A stretch of DNA of 64,000 nt from Mycolicibacterium goodii (GCF_001187505.1 NZ_CP012150.1:1984001-2048000), one strand, 5' to 3'; counted from the first letter of the stretch, positions 17,930-27,858 are shown. Notes: a model not told the origin generated them from the letters alone. Made by a program: numbers and translations.

Positions 17930-18217
17930 GTGAAGATCAAGAATGTGATGTGCGGACTGGCGTTGGCCGTCGGCGTCGGAGTCACCGGTCTGGTCGGCGC
18001 GGGCGCCGCCAACGCTGAACCCGGTCACCCGTGCAACACACCCAACGGTCCGGCATGTCAGCCCGGTCCGGTCAATGGCTGGCAGAACCGTGGTATCGAC
18101 AAGGCGCGGCAAGACCATCAACCCTTCAACTACAACGGCCATCAGGTTCAACCGATGCCCGCGGGCAATGGAGCGGGCTGGGGATTCTGGTTCCTGGGCC
18201 AGTGGATTCCGCTGTGA
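17930..18217 (+). CDS. Small exported protein
   Basis: A 95-residue protein with a Sec signal peptide (MCGLALAVGVGVTGLVGAGAANA, likely cut after ANA). The mature part is Asn/Gly/Pro/Trp-rich (HPCNTPNGPACQPGPVNGWQNRG ... GWGFWFLGQWIPL) and contains two cysteines able to form a disulfide. GTG 17930 gives a signal peptide of normal length and follows a GGAGATGAGCGG stretch. It resembles short secreted mycobacterial proteins of unknown function. No partner gene is evident. Confidence 0.75.
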   Translation: MKIKNVMCGLALAVGVGVTGLVGAGAANAEPGHPCNTPNGPACQPGPVNGWQNRGIDKARQDHQPFNYNGHQVQPMPAGNGAGWGFWFLGQWIPL

Positions 18218-18377
18218 CACCTTGGTGAGCAGTTGACGTCCGCCGCGAACGGAGGTGAATCCGTAACGGCGAACCGGTGGCGACGCGGGCCAGATTGCTG
18301 TCAGTGGACCGTCGGAGGCGAGAACCTACAGACCACGCCAGCACGCCGGTTGACAGATCGGCCCGCCTCGTTCCCTA

Positions 18378-18734
18378 CTAGGCGTCGATCAATACGTAAG
18401 ACTTCCGGATCGTGTCGTGGATGACCCAGGTACCGCGCCATCCGCGGGGCAGGACCAGCAGTGACCCCGGGCCGATGTCCGCGGACGCGCCGTCTTCACC
18501 GGTGACCGTGCCGTGGCCGGACACAATGTGGCACACCTCGGTCGCATTGGTGCGGTCGGCTGTGAATTCTCCTGGCCCGCACTCCCAGATGCCGACCGCG
18601 GTCTCCCCGTCGGCCCACAGGTCCACTGACGACTCCATCTGGTTGCTCTTGCTCGTCGGCTTGGGTTGCGCGGCGGGCAGATCGGCGCCCGATGCCGGTG
18701 TATGGCGCAGACTGACATTGAAATCGACTGACAC
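18378..18734 (-). CDS. Cupin-domain protein, polyamine operon
   Basis: A 118-residue single cupin domain of the EutQ/DUF861 type. The conserved segments are GIWECGPGEFTADRTNATEVCHI and GSLLVLPRGWRGTWVIHDTIRKSY. The metal-binding His/Glu pattern is only partly kept (Glu in NATEVCHIV, His in WVIHD). It starts at GTG 18734, 27 bp after the amine oxidase gene, and is the last gene of the potD-potB-potC-potA-oxidase-cupin series. Similar cupins occur next to gamma-glutamylputrescine oxidase-like genes. The catalytic role is unknown. Confidence 0.8.
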   Translation of the reverse strand: MSVDFNVSLRHTPASGADLPAAQPKPTSKSNQMESSVDLWADGETAVGIWECGPGEFTADRTNATEVCHIVSGHGTVTGEDGASADIGPGSLLVLPRGWRGTWVIHDTIRKSYVLIDA

Positions 18735-18761
18735 AGTTTCGTCCTCGTATTCTCGTCGCGG

Positions 18762-20177
18762 TCAGCGACCGGTGATCATGTTGGCGATCCGGGCGATCCG
18801 GCTGGTCTTGGGCAGGTCGCGTTCAGCCTCTCGACGGTCGGCCATCCGGTAGAGGACATACATGCTCTGCACGCCGAGCCATCTGAGCGGCTCGGGTTCC
18901 CACCGCCGAACTCGGCGCCCGACCCACGGCAGGCGGGTCACGGGTGTATCGCGTCTGAGGACCAGGTCGGCGAGCGTACGACCGGCAAGGTTGGTGGTGG
19001 TCAACCCGCTACCGACGTAGCCGCCTGCCGTTCCCAAGCCGGTCACCGGGTCGAGATCGACGGTGGCCGTCCAGTCGCGCGGTACGCCCAGCACACCGCA
19101 CCAGGCGTGCACGATCGGGATCGATGCCGTTGCCGGGAACATGTCATGCATGAGCTCGGTCAGCGCGTTGATGGTCCATTGCTGCGTGGCCCCGTTCGTG
19201 TCGGTCCGTGAGCCGAAGCGATACGGAATGCCGCGGCCGCCCAGCGCAATCCGGTTGTCGGCAGTGCGTTGGGCGTACATGTAGCCGTGCGCGTAGTCGC
19301 CGAGCAGTTCGGCGCCCCGCCAACCGATCTGCTCGGCCGCTTCCAGCGTCAGCGGTGCGGTGACTATCATCGACGAGTTCATCGGAAGCCAGTCGCGGCG
19401 CTGCCCCTCCAGGGTGGCCGTGAAACCTTCCAAGCACCGCAGGACGATCGGCGCGCGCACGACCCCACGGTCGCTGATCGCGCGGCCCTGCTCGATCCCG
19501 GTGACCGTGGTGCCCTCGTATATCGTGACGCCGGCTGCTTCAACCGCTCGGGCGAGGCCCAGCACGAGTTTCGCAGGCTGGACGCGAGCACAATGGGGGC
19601 TGAACATCCCGCCCAGCGCGCCTGTGACGCGGATGCGGTCATCCATCTCATCGCGGGTCAACGCGACGAAATCCTCCGGCCTTGCGCCCCAGCGCTGTTC
19701 ATACCGTACCGATTCGTAGAGCCGGCCCAGTTGCGCACGCGTCCGGGCGACGTGCAAAAGGCCGTCCTTGGCGATGTCGGCGTCGATCCCCTCGGTCTTG
19801 GCGACCGAGATGACCTCGTCGACGGCGCCGCGCATCGCCCGCATCAACTCGACCATGCCCTCGCGTCCGTGGGTCGAGGCGTACGCGTCGCGACTACCGG
19901 CCAGCTCCGCCGAGAGCCAGCCACCGTTGCGGCCGGACGCGCCGAAACCGGCGAACTCGCGCTCGAGCATCACAATTCGCAGGTCCGGCTGCTCCCGCTT
20001 CAGGTAGTACGCCGTCCACAAACCCGTCAGACCGGCACCGACGATGCACACGTCGGCCTCCTGATCGCCCGGAAGCGACTTCCGCCGCTCCGGCAGCCCG
20101 ATCGAGCGGTACCAGAAGGACACGTCGCCGTTGATGAAGGTCGTCGGATCGTCGACGGTGCTGCCGCCGGTAGACAT
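18762..20177 (-). CDS. FAD-dependent amine oxidase (gamma-glutamylputrescine oxidase-like)
   Basis: A 471-residue DAO-superfamily flavoenzyme. The FAD-binding dinucleotide fold is VCIVGAGLTGLWTAYYL (about residues 43-59), followed by the GRNGGWLSAEL segment that is characteristic of PuuB-like oxidases. The second conserved block near the C-terminus is GYVGSGLTTTNLAGRTLADLVL. It would oxidise a polyamine or N-acylated amine with release of peroxide. ATG 20177 follows an AAAGGAG site. The gene lies directly downstream of potA, consistent with breakdown of the imported amine. The precise substrate is an inference. Confidence 0.85.
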   Translation of the reverse strand: MSTGGSTVDDPTTFINGDVSFWYRSIGLPERRKSLPGDQEADVCIVGAGLTGLWTAYYLKREQPDLRIVMLEREFAGFGASGRNGGWLSAELAGSRDAYASTHGREGMVELMRAMRGAVDEVISVAKTEGIDADIAKDGLLHVARTRAQLGRLYESVRYEQRWGARPEDFVALTRDEMDDRIRVTGALGGMFSPHCARVQPAKLVLGLARAVEAAGVTIYEGTTVTGIEQGRAISDRGVVRAPIVLRCLEGFTATLEGQRRDWLPMNSSMIVTAPLTLEAAEQIGWRGAELLGDYAHGYMYAQRTADNRIALGGRGIPYRFGSRTDTNGATQQWTINALTELMHDMFPATASIPIVHAWCGVLGVPRDWTATVDLDPVTGLGTAGGYVGSGLTTTNLAGRTLADLVLRRDTPVTRLPWVGRRVRRWEPEPLRWLGVQSMYVLYRMADRREAERDLPKTSRIARIANMITGR

Positions 20178-20207
20178 GGGTGTGCTCCTTTTCGTCATGC
20201 TTGGGCG

Positions 20208-21341
20208 TCAGCGAGACGCGATCGCGGTCTGCTTTGGCGCCGCGGGTTGCGCGCCGCCGGATGCGAGAAGCGCGGCGTCGTCGGGGTGGAACGTGAGCCA
20301 GATGCGATCGCCAGCATCGACGGAGCTGATCGCGCCGGCACTCTCACGCACCAGCACGATCGTGCCGTCGTCGAGACGCACCTCAACCTTGCGCGAGTTT
20401 CCGAGGTAGATGTGTTGCGCCACGGTGCCCGGAACCGCGTTCACCGAGTTCGGACGAGCACCGTCGGGCTCGATCCGGATCCGTTCGGGCCGCACCACCA
20501 CCGCGACACCCGCACCGCGGGCGTGCTCGGGCCCACGGACCGCGCACAGGCGATGTCCGTTCGAGTCGGCTTCCCGCCCTCCCTCGGACACCCCATGGAA
20601 CAGCGACGATTCGCCGAGGAACTGCGCTACGAAGAGGGTGTTCGGGTACTCGTAAAGCTCTGTGGGTGAACCGATTTGTTCGATCCGGGCGTTGTTGAAG
20701 ACCGCGATGCGATCCGACAGGATCAGGGCCTCGTCCTGGTCGTGCGTGACGTAGACGAACGTCGTACCGAGATCTGAGTGGATGCGCTTGATCTCCAGCT
20801 GCAACGAGTCGCGGAGCTTCTTGTCGAGCGCACCGAGCGGTTCGTCCATCAGCAGGACGCGTGGGCTGTAAACCATCGCTCTCGCGAGCGCGACGCGCTG
20901 TTGCTGACCGCCCGACAGTTCCTTGGGCCTGCGCTTGCCCAGGTGGCCGAGTCCGACCATCTCCAGCGCCTGTTCGACCAACGCGCGCCGCTCTGCCCCC
21001 GGGATCTTGCGTTGCCGCAGGGGATACTCCACGTTCTGGGCCACTGTCATGTGCGGAAAGAGCGCATAGTGCTGGAACACCATGCCGATATTCCGCTTGT
21101 AGGGAGGAAGATTGGTGACCGCACGACCATCGATGAGCAGGTCCCCGGACGTCACGTCGGTGAAGCCGGCGACCATGTTCAACGTAGTGGTCTTACCCGA
21201 GCCGCTGGGGCCCAGCAGAGTCAAGAACTCCCCCGGGCGGGCTTCCAGATCGATGGCGTCCACCGCGGTGAAATCCCCGTAACGCTTCGTCAGATTCCGC
21301 ATGGTGATCGAAGCGCCTTGGGGGGAGCGGTCATCCGGCAT
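20208..21341 (-). CDS. potA: Polyamine-type ABC transporter ATPase (PotA-like)
   Basis: A 377-residue ABC ATPase with Walker A GPSGSGKTT (residues 44-52), signature LSGGQQQR, Walker B VLLMDEP and switch His in VTHDQDEA. A C-terminal TOBE domain (about residue 290 on, VVVRPERIRIEP) is typical of PotA/FbpC/CysA importers. ATG 21341 is chosen because GAGGAG precedes it; the start overlaps the 3' end of potC by 11 bp. It powers the PotB-PotC channel. Since the transporter's potD is broken by an IS element upstream, expression of this gene may be reduced by polarity. Confidence 0.9.
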   Translation of the reverse strand: MPDDRSPQGASITMRNLTKRYGDFTAVDAIDLEARPGEFLTLLGPSGSGKTTTLNMVAGFTDVTSGDLLIDGRAVTNLPPYKRNIGMVFQHYALFPHMTVAQNVEYPLRQRKIPGAERRALVEQALEMVGLGHLGKRRPKELSGGQQQRVALARAMVYSPRVLLMDEPLGALDKKLRDSLQLEIKRIHSDLGTTFVYVTHDQDEALILSDRIAVFNNARIEQIGSPTELYEYPNTLFVAQFLGESSLFHGVSEGGREADSNGHRLCAVRGPEHARGAGVAVVVRPERIRIEPDGARPNSVNAVPGTVAQHIYLGNSRKVEVRLDDGTIVLVRESAGAISSVDAGDRIWLTFHPDDAALLASGGAQPAAPKQTAIASR

Positions 21342-22131
21342 TTCGTCTCCTCGTCGCATAGAGGCTCGCAAGGACCGTGACGACGGTCGTCAGGGCAAGG
21401 ATGAGAGTCGCCGCGGCGGCGATGGTGGGGTCGGTGTCGCGGGTCACCGACGAGTACATCCGCACCGGCAGCGTCTGCAGGTATGGATTTTGAATGAACA
21501 GCGACAGCACGACCTCGTCGAAGCTGGTGGCGAACGCGAACACCGCTCCGGACAGTACGCCGGGAGCCACGAGCGGCAGCGTCACGGTGCGAAACGTGGT
21601 CCATCGCCCGGCCCCGCAGATTGCGGCGGCATCTTCCAGGCGCCGGTCGAACCCCTGCAGGCTGGCCATCACCGGGATGATCACGAACGGCAAGGCCAGA
21701 ACGCTGTGGGCGACAACAAAACCGAATGTAGTTCCCAGCAGGTTGAGACGCAGGAACAACGCGTAGAGCCCGATCGCGATCACGATGACCGGGACCAACA
21801 TCGGAGCGAGCAGCAGCGCCCTGAGCCCCTGCTGGCCGAAGAACCGGGTTCGGCTCAGCGCAAGGGCCGCTGCGGTTCCGCACACTGTTGCCACGATCGC
21901 GACCAGTACGCCGACCTGGATGCTGGCCTGCAGAGCGGCCATCCATGACGGATCGGAGAAGAAGTTGGCGTACCACTGCGTGGACCAACCCGTGGGCGGG
22001 AAGGTGAATGTGGGGCGATCGGTGAAGCTCAACGGGATCACGACGAGCGAGGGCGCGACCAGCAACAGCGCAACGATGCCGCAGAACAGCAGCAGCAGTG
22101 CCCGCCATACGGTGTTCAGTCGACTGTTCAT
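21331..22131 (-). CDS. potC: Polyamine-type ABC permease (PotC-like)
   Basis: A 266-residue inner-membrane permease of the binding-protein-dependent transport family with about six helices. The EAA-type cytoplasmic loop is DAAAICGAGRWTTFRTVTLPLVAPGVLSG. ATG 22131 overlaps the potB TGA (ATGA), so translation is coupled. Together with PotB it forms the transmembrane channel of a spermidine/putrescine-type importer. Confidence 0.9.
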   Translation of the reverse strand: MNSRLNTVWRALLLLFCGIVALLLVAPSLVVIPLSFTDRPTFTFPPTGWSTQWYANFFSDPSWMAALQASIQVGVLVAIVATVCGTAAALALSRTRFFGQQGLRALLLAPMLVPVIVIAIGLYALFLRLNLLGTTFGFVVAHSVLALPFVIIPVMASLQGFDRRLEDAAAICGAGRWTTFRTVTLPLVAPGVLSGAVFAFATSFDEVVLSLFIQNPYLQTLPVRMYSSVTRDTDPTIAAAATLILALTTVVTVLASLYATRRRNAG

Positions 22132-23027
22132 GTTCGCAGCCCCTGCCGGTTCGCGCGGCGCAGCGCCAACGCGAGCACCGCGAGCACCAGGAACGTCAGG
22201 ACCAGCAACACCACACCCATCGCTCCGCCCTTGCCCCACTGCAACAGGCTGTTGACCTGCGCGTAGATCTGCTGACTGATCAACGCGTTATCCGGTGAGC
22301 CCAACAATGCGGGGGTCACGTAGAAGCCGAGACTGCTGATGAACACCATCAAACAGCCCGCGCCGACACCCGGAAGGGACAACGGCACCCACACCCGCAG
22401 GAACGAGACGGCAGGCCGCGCGCCCAGGCTTGATGATGCCAGGATGAGCCTGCGATCGATTCCGGCCATCACTGCGTAGAGCGGTAACACCATGAACGGC
22501 AACAAGATCTGGCTCATGCCGATCACCACACCGAGGTTGGTGCGAATGAGATGCACGTTGCCCAGTCCGATCGATCTCAGCACGGAGTGCACGGGACCGT
22601 TGTCGGCCAACAGGATGACCCACGAGAACGTTCGAACCATGAGACTGGTCCAGAACGGCACGAGCACGAGCATCGTCAGTAACGCTCGGATTCTGGGCCC
22701 GAACGCGACCATCGCGTAAGCGTAGGGGTAACCGATCACCAGACAGACGATGGTCACCGTCAGTCCCGTGGTGAACGTCCTGGCCAGGACGTCACGCTGT
22801 ACCGGATCGGTCAGGTACCACGCGAAGTTGTCCAACCCCAGTTCCGGTTCGCTGAGGGCCCGCCACAGCATGATGCCCAGCGGCACCACGAAGACGCCGA
22901 GGACGAGAACCACTGCGGGCAGGAGCAAGCCGACGGTACCGCCGCGTCGTCGCCTGGCACCGACCGGCAGCTCGTCTGGTGCCTGGCCGGACGTGCTCGG
23001 CCCTGACAACGCATCGATCACGGTCAT
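22128..23027 (-). CDS. potB: Polyamine-type ABC permease (PotB-like)
   Basis: A 299-residue permease with a long cytoplasmic N-terminus, then about six membrane helices, and an EAA loop in LILASSSLGARPAVSFLRVWVPLSLPGVGAG. It resembles PotB of spermidine/putrescine importers. ATG 23027 lies 14 bp downstream of the end of potD. It is translationally coupled to potC. Confidence 0.9.
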   Translation of the reverse strand: MTVIDALSGPSTSGQAPDELPVGARRRRGGTVGLLLPAVVLVLGVFVVPLGIMLWRALSEPELGLDNFAWYLTDPVQRDVLARTFTTGLTVTIVCLVIGYPYAYAMVAFGPRIRALLTMLVLVPFWTSLMVRTFSWVILLADNGPVHSVLRSIGLGNVHLIRTNLGVVIGMSQILLPFMVLPLYAVMAGIDRRLILASSSLGARPAVSFLRVWVPLSLPGVGAGCLMVFISSLGFYVTPALLGSPDNALISQQIYAQVNSLLQWGKGGAMGVVLLVLTFLVLAVLALALRRANRQGLRT

Positions 23028-23041
23028 GGCGTCGAACCCGG

Positions 23042-23561
23042 TTAGCCGGCCAGCCAGTTCGTGTACGCGTTGACGAGCGTGTCGTGGTTGTCAGCCCAGT
23101 AGGTCAGGTCGATCGGGAACTTGTCTTTCTGCCGTTCGGGTGTGGTGGTCAGAAACGTTTTGGCCAGATCGTCGAGCTGGGGCTTGGAATCGACGTTGAC
23201 CGGGCTGTAGGAGGTGAGCTCGGCAAGCTTCGCCTGTTGCTGGGCACCGAGATAGAAGTTGATGAGCGCCATGGAGGCCTTCGGGTTCTTGGCGTTCTTC
23301 GGCACCGCGATGGTGTCGGCCTCGGGCATCCACTGGTTCCACATCGGTGCGAACGGTGCGCCGTTCTTCACGGCGGCGTACGCGCGGCCACTCCACAGCA
23401 CGGCCATGTCCACCTGCCCTGACTCGACAAGCTGCTGGGCTTGAGCTCCGGTGGTCCAGAACACGCTGTCGTCACGAATACTCGACATCTTGCGCAGCGC
23501 GCGATCCACATCGAGTGGATACATCTGGTCAGGTGCGACCCCGTCGGCCAGCAGTGCTCCT
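23042..23561 (-). pseudogene. potD: potD, C-terminal part (split by IS element)
   Basis: The C-terminal ~170 residues of a PotD-like binding protein (LLADGVAPDQMYPLDVDRALRK ... FPIDLTYWADNHDTLVNAYTNWLAG). The frame stops resembling PotD at the left end of the IS (23562). The matching N-terminal part is at 28172-28793. Removing the IS and one copy of the 8-bp duplication leaves exactly 378 codons, so the original gene was intact before insertion. Its loss should disable substrate capture by PotABC. Confidence 0.9.
23554..23561. repeat. 8-bp target duplication, left copy
   Basis: GTGCTCCT directly precedes the left end of the IS256-family element. The identical octamer follows the right end at 28172-28179. 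An 8-bp duplication is standard for IS256-family insertion and fixes the element's limits at 23562-28171. Confidence 0.85.
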
Positions 23562-23702
23562 GGGTAAGTCCCCTGGTGTGGTGGGGTTTCGGGAGCTGAG
23601 GCCGATGGTGCTGGGTGTGTCGTTGCCGGTGTTGGGGTGGGCCATCGCGTAGTGGTCAGTGAGTTACCTACCAAGTGACTCAACAGGAAGACACACCACG
23701 CG

Positions 23703-24713
23703 ATGACCCAGGATCATTCTGCCCTGCTTGCCCAGCTCGACGCGCTCAAGTCCGCCGATGTCGGCGCGGTGTTCGCCGAATTGATCCGTGCCGGGTTGCA
23801 GCAGCTCATCGAGGCCGAAGCCACCGCCACGATCGGCGCGGGCCGTTATCAGCGCACCGACGGACGCACCGTGCATCGCAATGGGCACCGACCCAAGACC
23901 ATCTCGACGACCGCGGGTGACGTTGAAGTGCAGATCCCCAAGCTGCGGGCCGGATCGTTCTTCCCGTCGCTGCTGGAACGGCGCCGCCGTATCGACAAGG
24001 CGCTGCACGCGGTGATCATGGAGGCCTATGTCCACGGGGTGTCCACGCGCAGCGTCGATGACCTGGTGAGCGCAATGGGTGTCGAGACCGGCATCTCCAA
24101 GTCGGAGGTCTCGCGGATCTGCGCCGGCTTGGACAAGGAGATCGAGGGGTTTCGCACTCGCAGCCTGGCCCACACCGAGTTCCCGTACGTGTTCTGCGAC
24201 GCCACGTTCTGTAAGGTCCGGATCGGGGCGCACGTGGTGTCTCAGGCCCTCGTGGTGGCCACCGGGGTGTCCATCGACGGCACGCGCGAGGTGCTGGGCA
24301 CCGCCGTGGGCGACAGCGAGTCCTACGAGTTCTGGCGCGAGTTCCTCGCCTCGCTGAAAGCCCGGGGACTCTCAGGGGTGCACCTGGTGATCTCCGATGC
24401 TCACGCTGGGTTGAAATCTGCTGTGGCACAGCAGTTCACGAACTCTTCGTGGCAGCGGTGCCGAGTGCATTTTATGCGGAATCTGCACACCGCGGTGTCC
24501 GCCAAACACGCCCCCGCCGTCACCGCGGCGGTCAAGACCATCTTCGCCCATACCGACCCCGCCGAGGTGTCCGCCCAGTGGGACCGGGTCACCGACACCT
24601 TGGCGGCCAGCTTCCCGAAGGTGGCCACGATGATGGGCGACGCGAAGACCGACGTGCTGGCCTTCACCGCGTTCCCGAAGGCGCACTGGCAGAAGATCTG
24701 GTCGAACAACCCG
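23703..24713 (+). pseudogene. IS256-family transposase, N-terminal part
   Basis: The first 337 codons of a Transposase_mut (IS256) DDE transposase. The aspartates are visible in FCDATFCKVRI (Asp about 166) and LVISDAHAGLKSA (Asp about 231). The zinc/helix region and VEVQIPKLRAGSFFPSLLERRRRIDKAL are standard. The gene is cut after WSNNP, and the frame runs 16 further codons into the nested element before a stop at 24761. Joined to 27871-28095 it gives an exact 411-residue reading frame. As it stands the product lacks the last catalytic Glu and should be inactive. Confidence 0.92.
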
Positions 24714-24720
24714 AGATCGG

Positions 24721-24733
24721 TTAACCGGCCCTC
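24721..24733. repeat. Left inverted repeat of nested element
   Basis: TTAACCGGCCCTC, perfectly complementary to 27859-27871. It probably forms part of the recombinase core-binding site. Confidence 0.75.
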
Positions 24734-24818
24734 CCACGACACGACTGTGGATGCGGCGTGAGGTTCGAGGCCGCGGGTCGTGTGTGGCGCATGCTGGCGG
24801 GGCCGAGAGGGGTAGGCG

Positions 24819-25874
24819 ATGACTGTTCGGGTGCGCACCAGCAGTGACGGCTATGTGATCGATGGCCCGTGGGAGGGGTGTGGAGCGGCAAACGCATTCC
24901 TGGTGCATCTGGCCGGACGCGGGTTCAGTGCGGCGACGGTGCGGGCGTATGCGTTCGATGTGCTCAATTTGGCTCGGTTCCTGCTGGACCGTGATCTCGC
25001 GGTGGCGGCGGTGACGCCGGTGGAGGTGTTCGAGTGGATCGACTGGCAGGATGTGCGCCGTGACCACGGGCGCAGCCCGGAGAGAAGGAATGGCGGGAGC
25101 GCGGCGGCATCGACGGTCAACCGGCGGGTCGCGGCGGTGCGGGCGTTCTTCGAGTACCTGGTGATGACCGGGACGCGCTCCGAGAATCCGGTGCCCTCAC
25201 CGCGGCGCGGGCAGGGGCTGAGACCGGTGGCGCGGGGACTGCTCGGGCATCTGGGCCCGGGTCGGCCTCGGGCCGGAGGCCGGCTGGTGCGGCAACCGCG
25301 GTTACTGCCCGAGTCTCTCGATGCCGATGCTGTCGAGCGGTTCGTGGCGTCGTTGCGAACCCATCGGGATCGGGCGATGGTGTGGGCGATGCTATTTGGG
25401 GGCCTGCGCAGCGCCGAGGTGCGGTCCTTGCGGTTGGCCGACATCGACTTCGGCCGACGGCGGGTGCGGGTGCTTGGTAAAGGCTCTAAGGAGCGGGTGG
25501 TACCGGTCGATGCAGCATTCTTCACCGAACTGTCGGCCTATCTGCGCCTCGAACGCCCACCAGGGTTGGCGACCGAGGAGTGTTTCGTGGTGCTGCGCGG
25601 ACCCTCCGCGGGGGCCCCGGTCACCGAGGCCGGACTGCGGTCATTGTTTCGGCGGCACCGAGACCTGTCCGGTGCGACGAGGGTACGTCCACACCGGCTG
25701 CGCCATACCTACGGTACCGAACTCGCTTCTGCTGGAATCGATCTGATGGTGCTGCGGGAGTTGATGGGCCACGTGTCCCCGGAAACCACCGCCGGATATG
25801 TGCACCTGTCGGTCGAGCAACTCGCCGCCGAATACGGTGCTGCTCGCGCCAGCCTTGCCGGGACACGGCGATGA
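24819..25874 (+). CDS. Tyrosine recombinase A of nested element
   Basis: A 351-residue integrase-family protein. The N-terminal core-binding domain (FLVHLAGRGFSAATVRAYAFDVLNLARFLL) is followed by the catalytic domain with Arg in GGLRSAEVR (about residue 197), HxxR in RPHRLRHTYG (about 291), GHVS, and the Tyr nucleophile in AGYVHLS (about 327). All active-site residues are present, so the protein looks functional. ATG 24819 follows GAGGGGTAGG. The stop overlaps the start of the second recombinase (ATGA). By analogy with TnpA of Tn554-like transposons it would act with its partner in excision and integration. Confidence 0.88.
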   Translation: MTVRVRTSSDGYVIDGPWEGCGAANAFLVHLAGRGFSAATVRAYAFDVLNLARFLLDRDLAVAAVTPVEVFEWIDWQDVRRDHGRSPERRNGGSAAASTVNRRVAAVRAFFEYLVMTGTRSENPVPSPRRGQGLRPVARGLLGHLGPGRPRAGGRLVRQPRLLPESLDADAVERFVASLRTHRDRAMVWAMLFGGLRSAEVRSLRLADIDFGRRRVRVLGKGSKERVVPVDAAFFTELSAYLRLERPPGLATEECFVVLRGPSAGAPVTEAGLRSLFRRHRDLSGATRVRPHRLRHTYGTELASAGIDLMVLRELMGHVSPETTAGYVHLSVEQLAAEYGAARASLAGTRR

Positions 25875-27826
25875 CCACCCAGAGGCTCGCAGCGATCGAC
25901 CTGTTGGCTGACCCGGATGCGGTGCTGGACGACTATCTCGAGCACGTTGCCGGCCTTGGTCTCAGTAGCAGGTCGGTGCGTGGTCGCGCCCGCAGCGCGA
26001 GCACCTTCCTGACCGAGTACCCGGATCTGCGGGACTGGATGACCCGACCGGCGGTCGAGCGGTTGGCCGATCTGCGCAACAGCGGGGCCTGGCCATTGGT
26101 GTGTCATGTCATTGGCAGGGGCGAGTTGCGCCTCGACCTCGAATTCGCGGCCGTCAAGAACCTCACTGGTTTGGGACGAGCCGTCGAGGACCGCGACCCG
26201 GGCGGATTCGCCGCCGTGCGCACCGCCGGGCTGGCCTTGGGCTGGACACCACAGTGGATCGAGACGGTCTTGGGTGAATGTCTGGCGGTGCTGCTCGCCT
26301 GGCATGGCGGCCTGGTCCACGATGTCAACAACGGCACGGTCGACAAGTTCGACACCGCGCTGGCTGCCACACAATCGATTCCGGCATCGTCGAGGCGCGC
26401 CTACCGCAACCGGATAGCCGGGTTGCGGCAGATACTTTTTCAGGCTCGCATCGTCGATACACCACCACGGCGGCGGCGTTGGGCCCGCAGCTATGCCCAA
26501 CGCTTCGCCGACGTGGCGATGACTGACCTGATCCGGGAGACGCTGCTGCGTTATGTCACCGTCCGGGCATCGGTGCTGCGTCCGAAATCCGTCGAATCGT
26601 TGATTAACGATTTGCTGCCGTTCGCGGACTATCTCACCACCACTCATCCCGAGCTCACCTCGTTCGGGGATCTGGATCGCAGTCACATCGAGGGTTTCCT
26701 GGTCTGGAATCGCGCCCGCACCTGGCGTGGGCAACGCGCCGCCGCCGCCGCCGGACGCACCATCTCCAGGGCCGTGATCCAGTCGACGGTACTGAGCGTG
26801 CGCAACCTACTCGACGACATCACCGAATGGGGCTGGGAGCAGGCACCGCCGCGTCGTCTGGTCTTCGCCGTCGATGTCCCGAAACTCGATCAACCCCTGC
26901 CGCGGGCCCTACCACCTGATATCGACGCCGCGGTGATGAATGCGGTTGCCCAGCTGGAGGATACGTTCGCCCGCGTCGGGCTGACAGTGCTTCGCGGGGC
27001 TGGGCTGCGGATCGGGGAGCTGCTCGACCTCGAACTCGGCAGCGTCGTCGACTACGGACCCGCCGGCACCTGGTTGAAAGTTCCGTTGGGCAAGCTCGCC
27101 ACCGAACGCATGGTTCCGCTCTCGGCCAACACCATTGCCGCATTGGACCAGTGGACCAGCAGACGTGGTGTTTGCCGCCCACTGCCGCATCCCCGTACCG
27201 GAGCACCTACCGATTTCCTGTTCGTTGCGCACGGCCGCCGTCTCGGGCAGACGCGGTTACGCAATGGCCTGCTCGCCGCCATCGAGTCCTGCGGGCTGCG
27301 CGGGACCGGCGGCGCACCGCTGGTGGTAACCCCGCATCAGCTACGCCACACATGGGCCACCGAGCTCGCGAACGCAGGCATGAGCCTGCAGGCCTTGATG
27401 GCACTGCTCGGACATGTCACCCCGCAGATGACTTTGCGTTACGCCACCTTGGCCTCACCGACGCTACGCGATGCCTATGACCAGGCCATGGGGAAGATGC
27501 GACGACAGTTCACTCTCACTCCGGTCGGCAAACCCATCGTCCCCGATGCGGTCAGCTGGCTCGGTAGTGAGATGCTCAAAACACGTGTCGCCCACGGCTA
27601 CTGCTCCCGCCACCAGAGTGCCGGCGCCTGCCCCTATGCCAACATCTGCGAAACCTGCGACAACTTCGTCACCGGCCCCGAGTTCCGAGGCGCACTCGAG
27701 GCGCAACGCACCGACATCCAGACCCTCGAAGTAGATGCCCGCGCCCGTGGCTGGCTCGACGAAGCCGGCCGTCACCACCGCGTCGCCGAGGCGTTGACCG
27801 ACCACCTGCACCGCCTCGACCGCTGA
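25871..27826 (+). CDS. Tyrosine recombinase B of nested element, large, Cys-rich C-terminus
   Basis: A 651-residue protein. A long N-terminal region of about 300 residues is followed by a core-binding and a catalytic domain: Arg in GAGLRIGELL (about residue 379), HxxR in TPHQLRHTWATE (about 490), LLGHVT, and Tyr in LRYATLAS. The C-terminus has a Cys/His cluster (YCSRHQSAGACPYANICETC), likely zinc-binding. The long N-terminus and Cys-rich tail resemble TnpB of Tn554-like elements. ATG 25871 overlaps the first recombinase stop, so both proteins are made together. No third (TnpC-like) gene fits in the 32 bp left before the right repeat. Confidence 0.88.
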   Translation: MTTQRLAAIDLLADPDAVLDDYLEHVAGLGLSSRSVRGRARSASTFLTEYPDLRDWMTRPAVERLADLRNSGAWPLVCHVIGRGELRLDLEFAAVKNLTGLGRAVEDRDPGGFAAVRTAGLALGWTPQWIETVLGECLAVLLAWHGGLVHDVNNGTVDKFDTALAATQSIPASSRRAYRNRIAGLRQILFQARIVDTPPRRRRWARSYAQRFADVAMTDLIRETLLRYVTVRASVLRPKSVESLINDLLPFADYLTTTHPELTSFGDLDRSHIEGFLVWNRARTWRGQRAAAAAGRTISRAVIQSTVLSVRNLLDDITEWGWEQAPPRRLVFAVDVPKLDQPLPRALPPDIDAAVMNAVAQLEDTFARVGLTVLRGAGLRIGELLDLELGSVVDYGPAGTWLKVPLGKLATERMVPLSANTIAALDQWTSRRGVCRPLPHPRTGAPTDFLFVAHGRRLGQTRLRNGLLAAIESCGLRGTGGAPLVVTPHQLRHTWATELANAGMSLQALMALLGHVTPQMTLRYATLASPTLRDAYDQAMGKMRRQFTLTPVGKPIVPDAVSWLGSEMLKTRVAHGYCSRHQSAGACPYANICETCDNFVTGPEFRGALEAQRTDIQTLEVDARARGWLDEAGRHHRVAEALTDHLHRLDR

Positions 27827-27858
27827 CCAAATCAACCGACGAGGGTTGATCCGACCCC

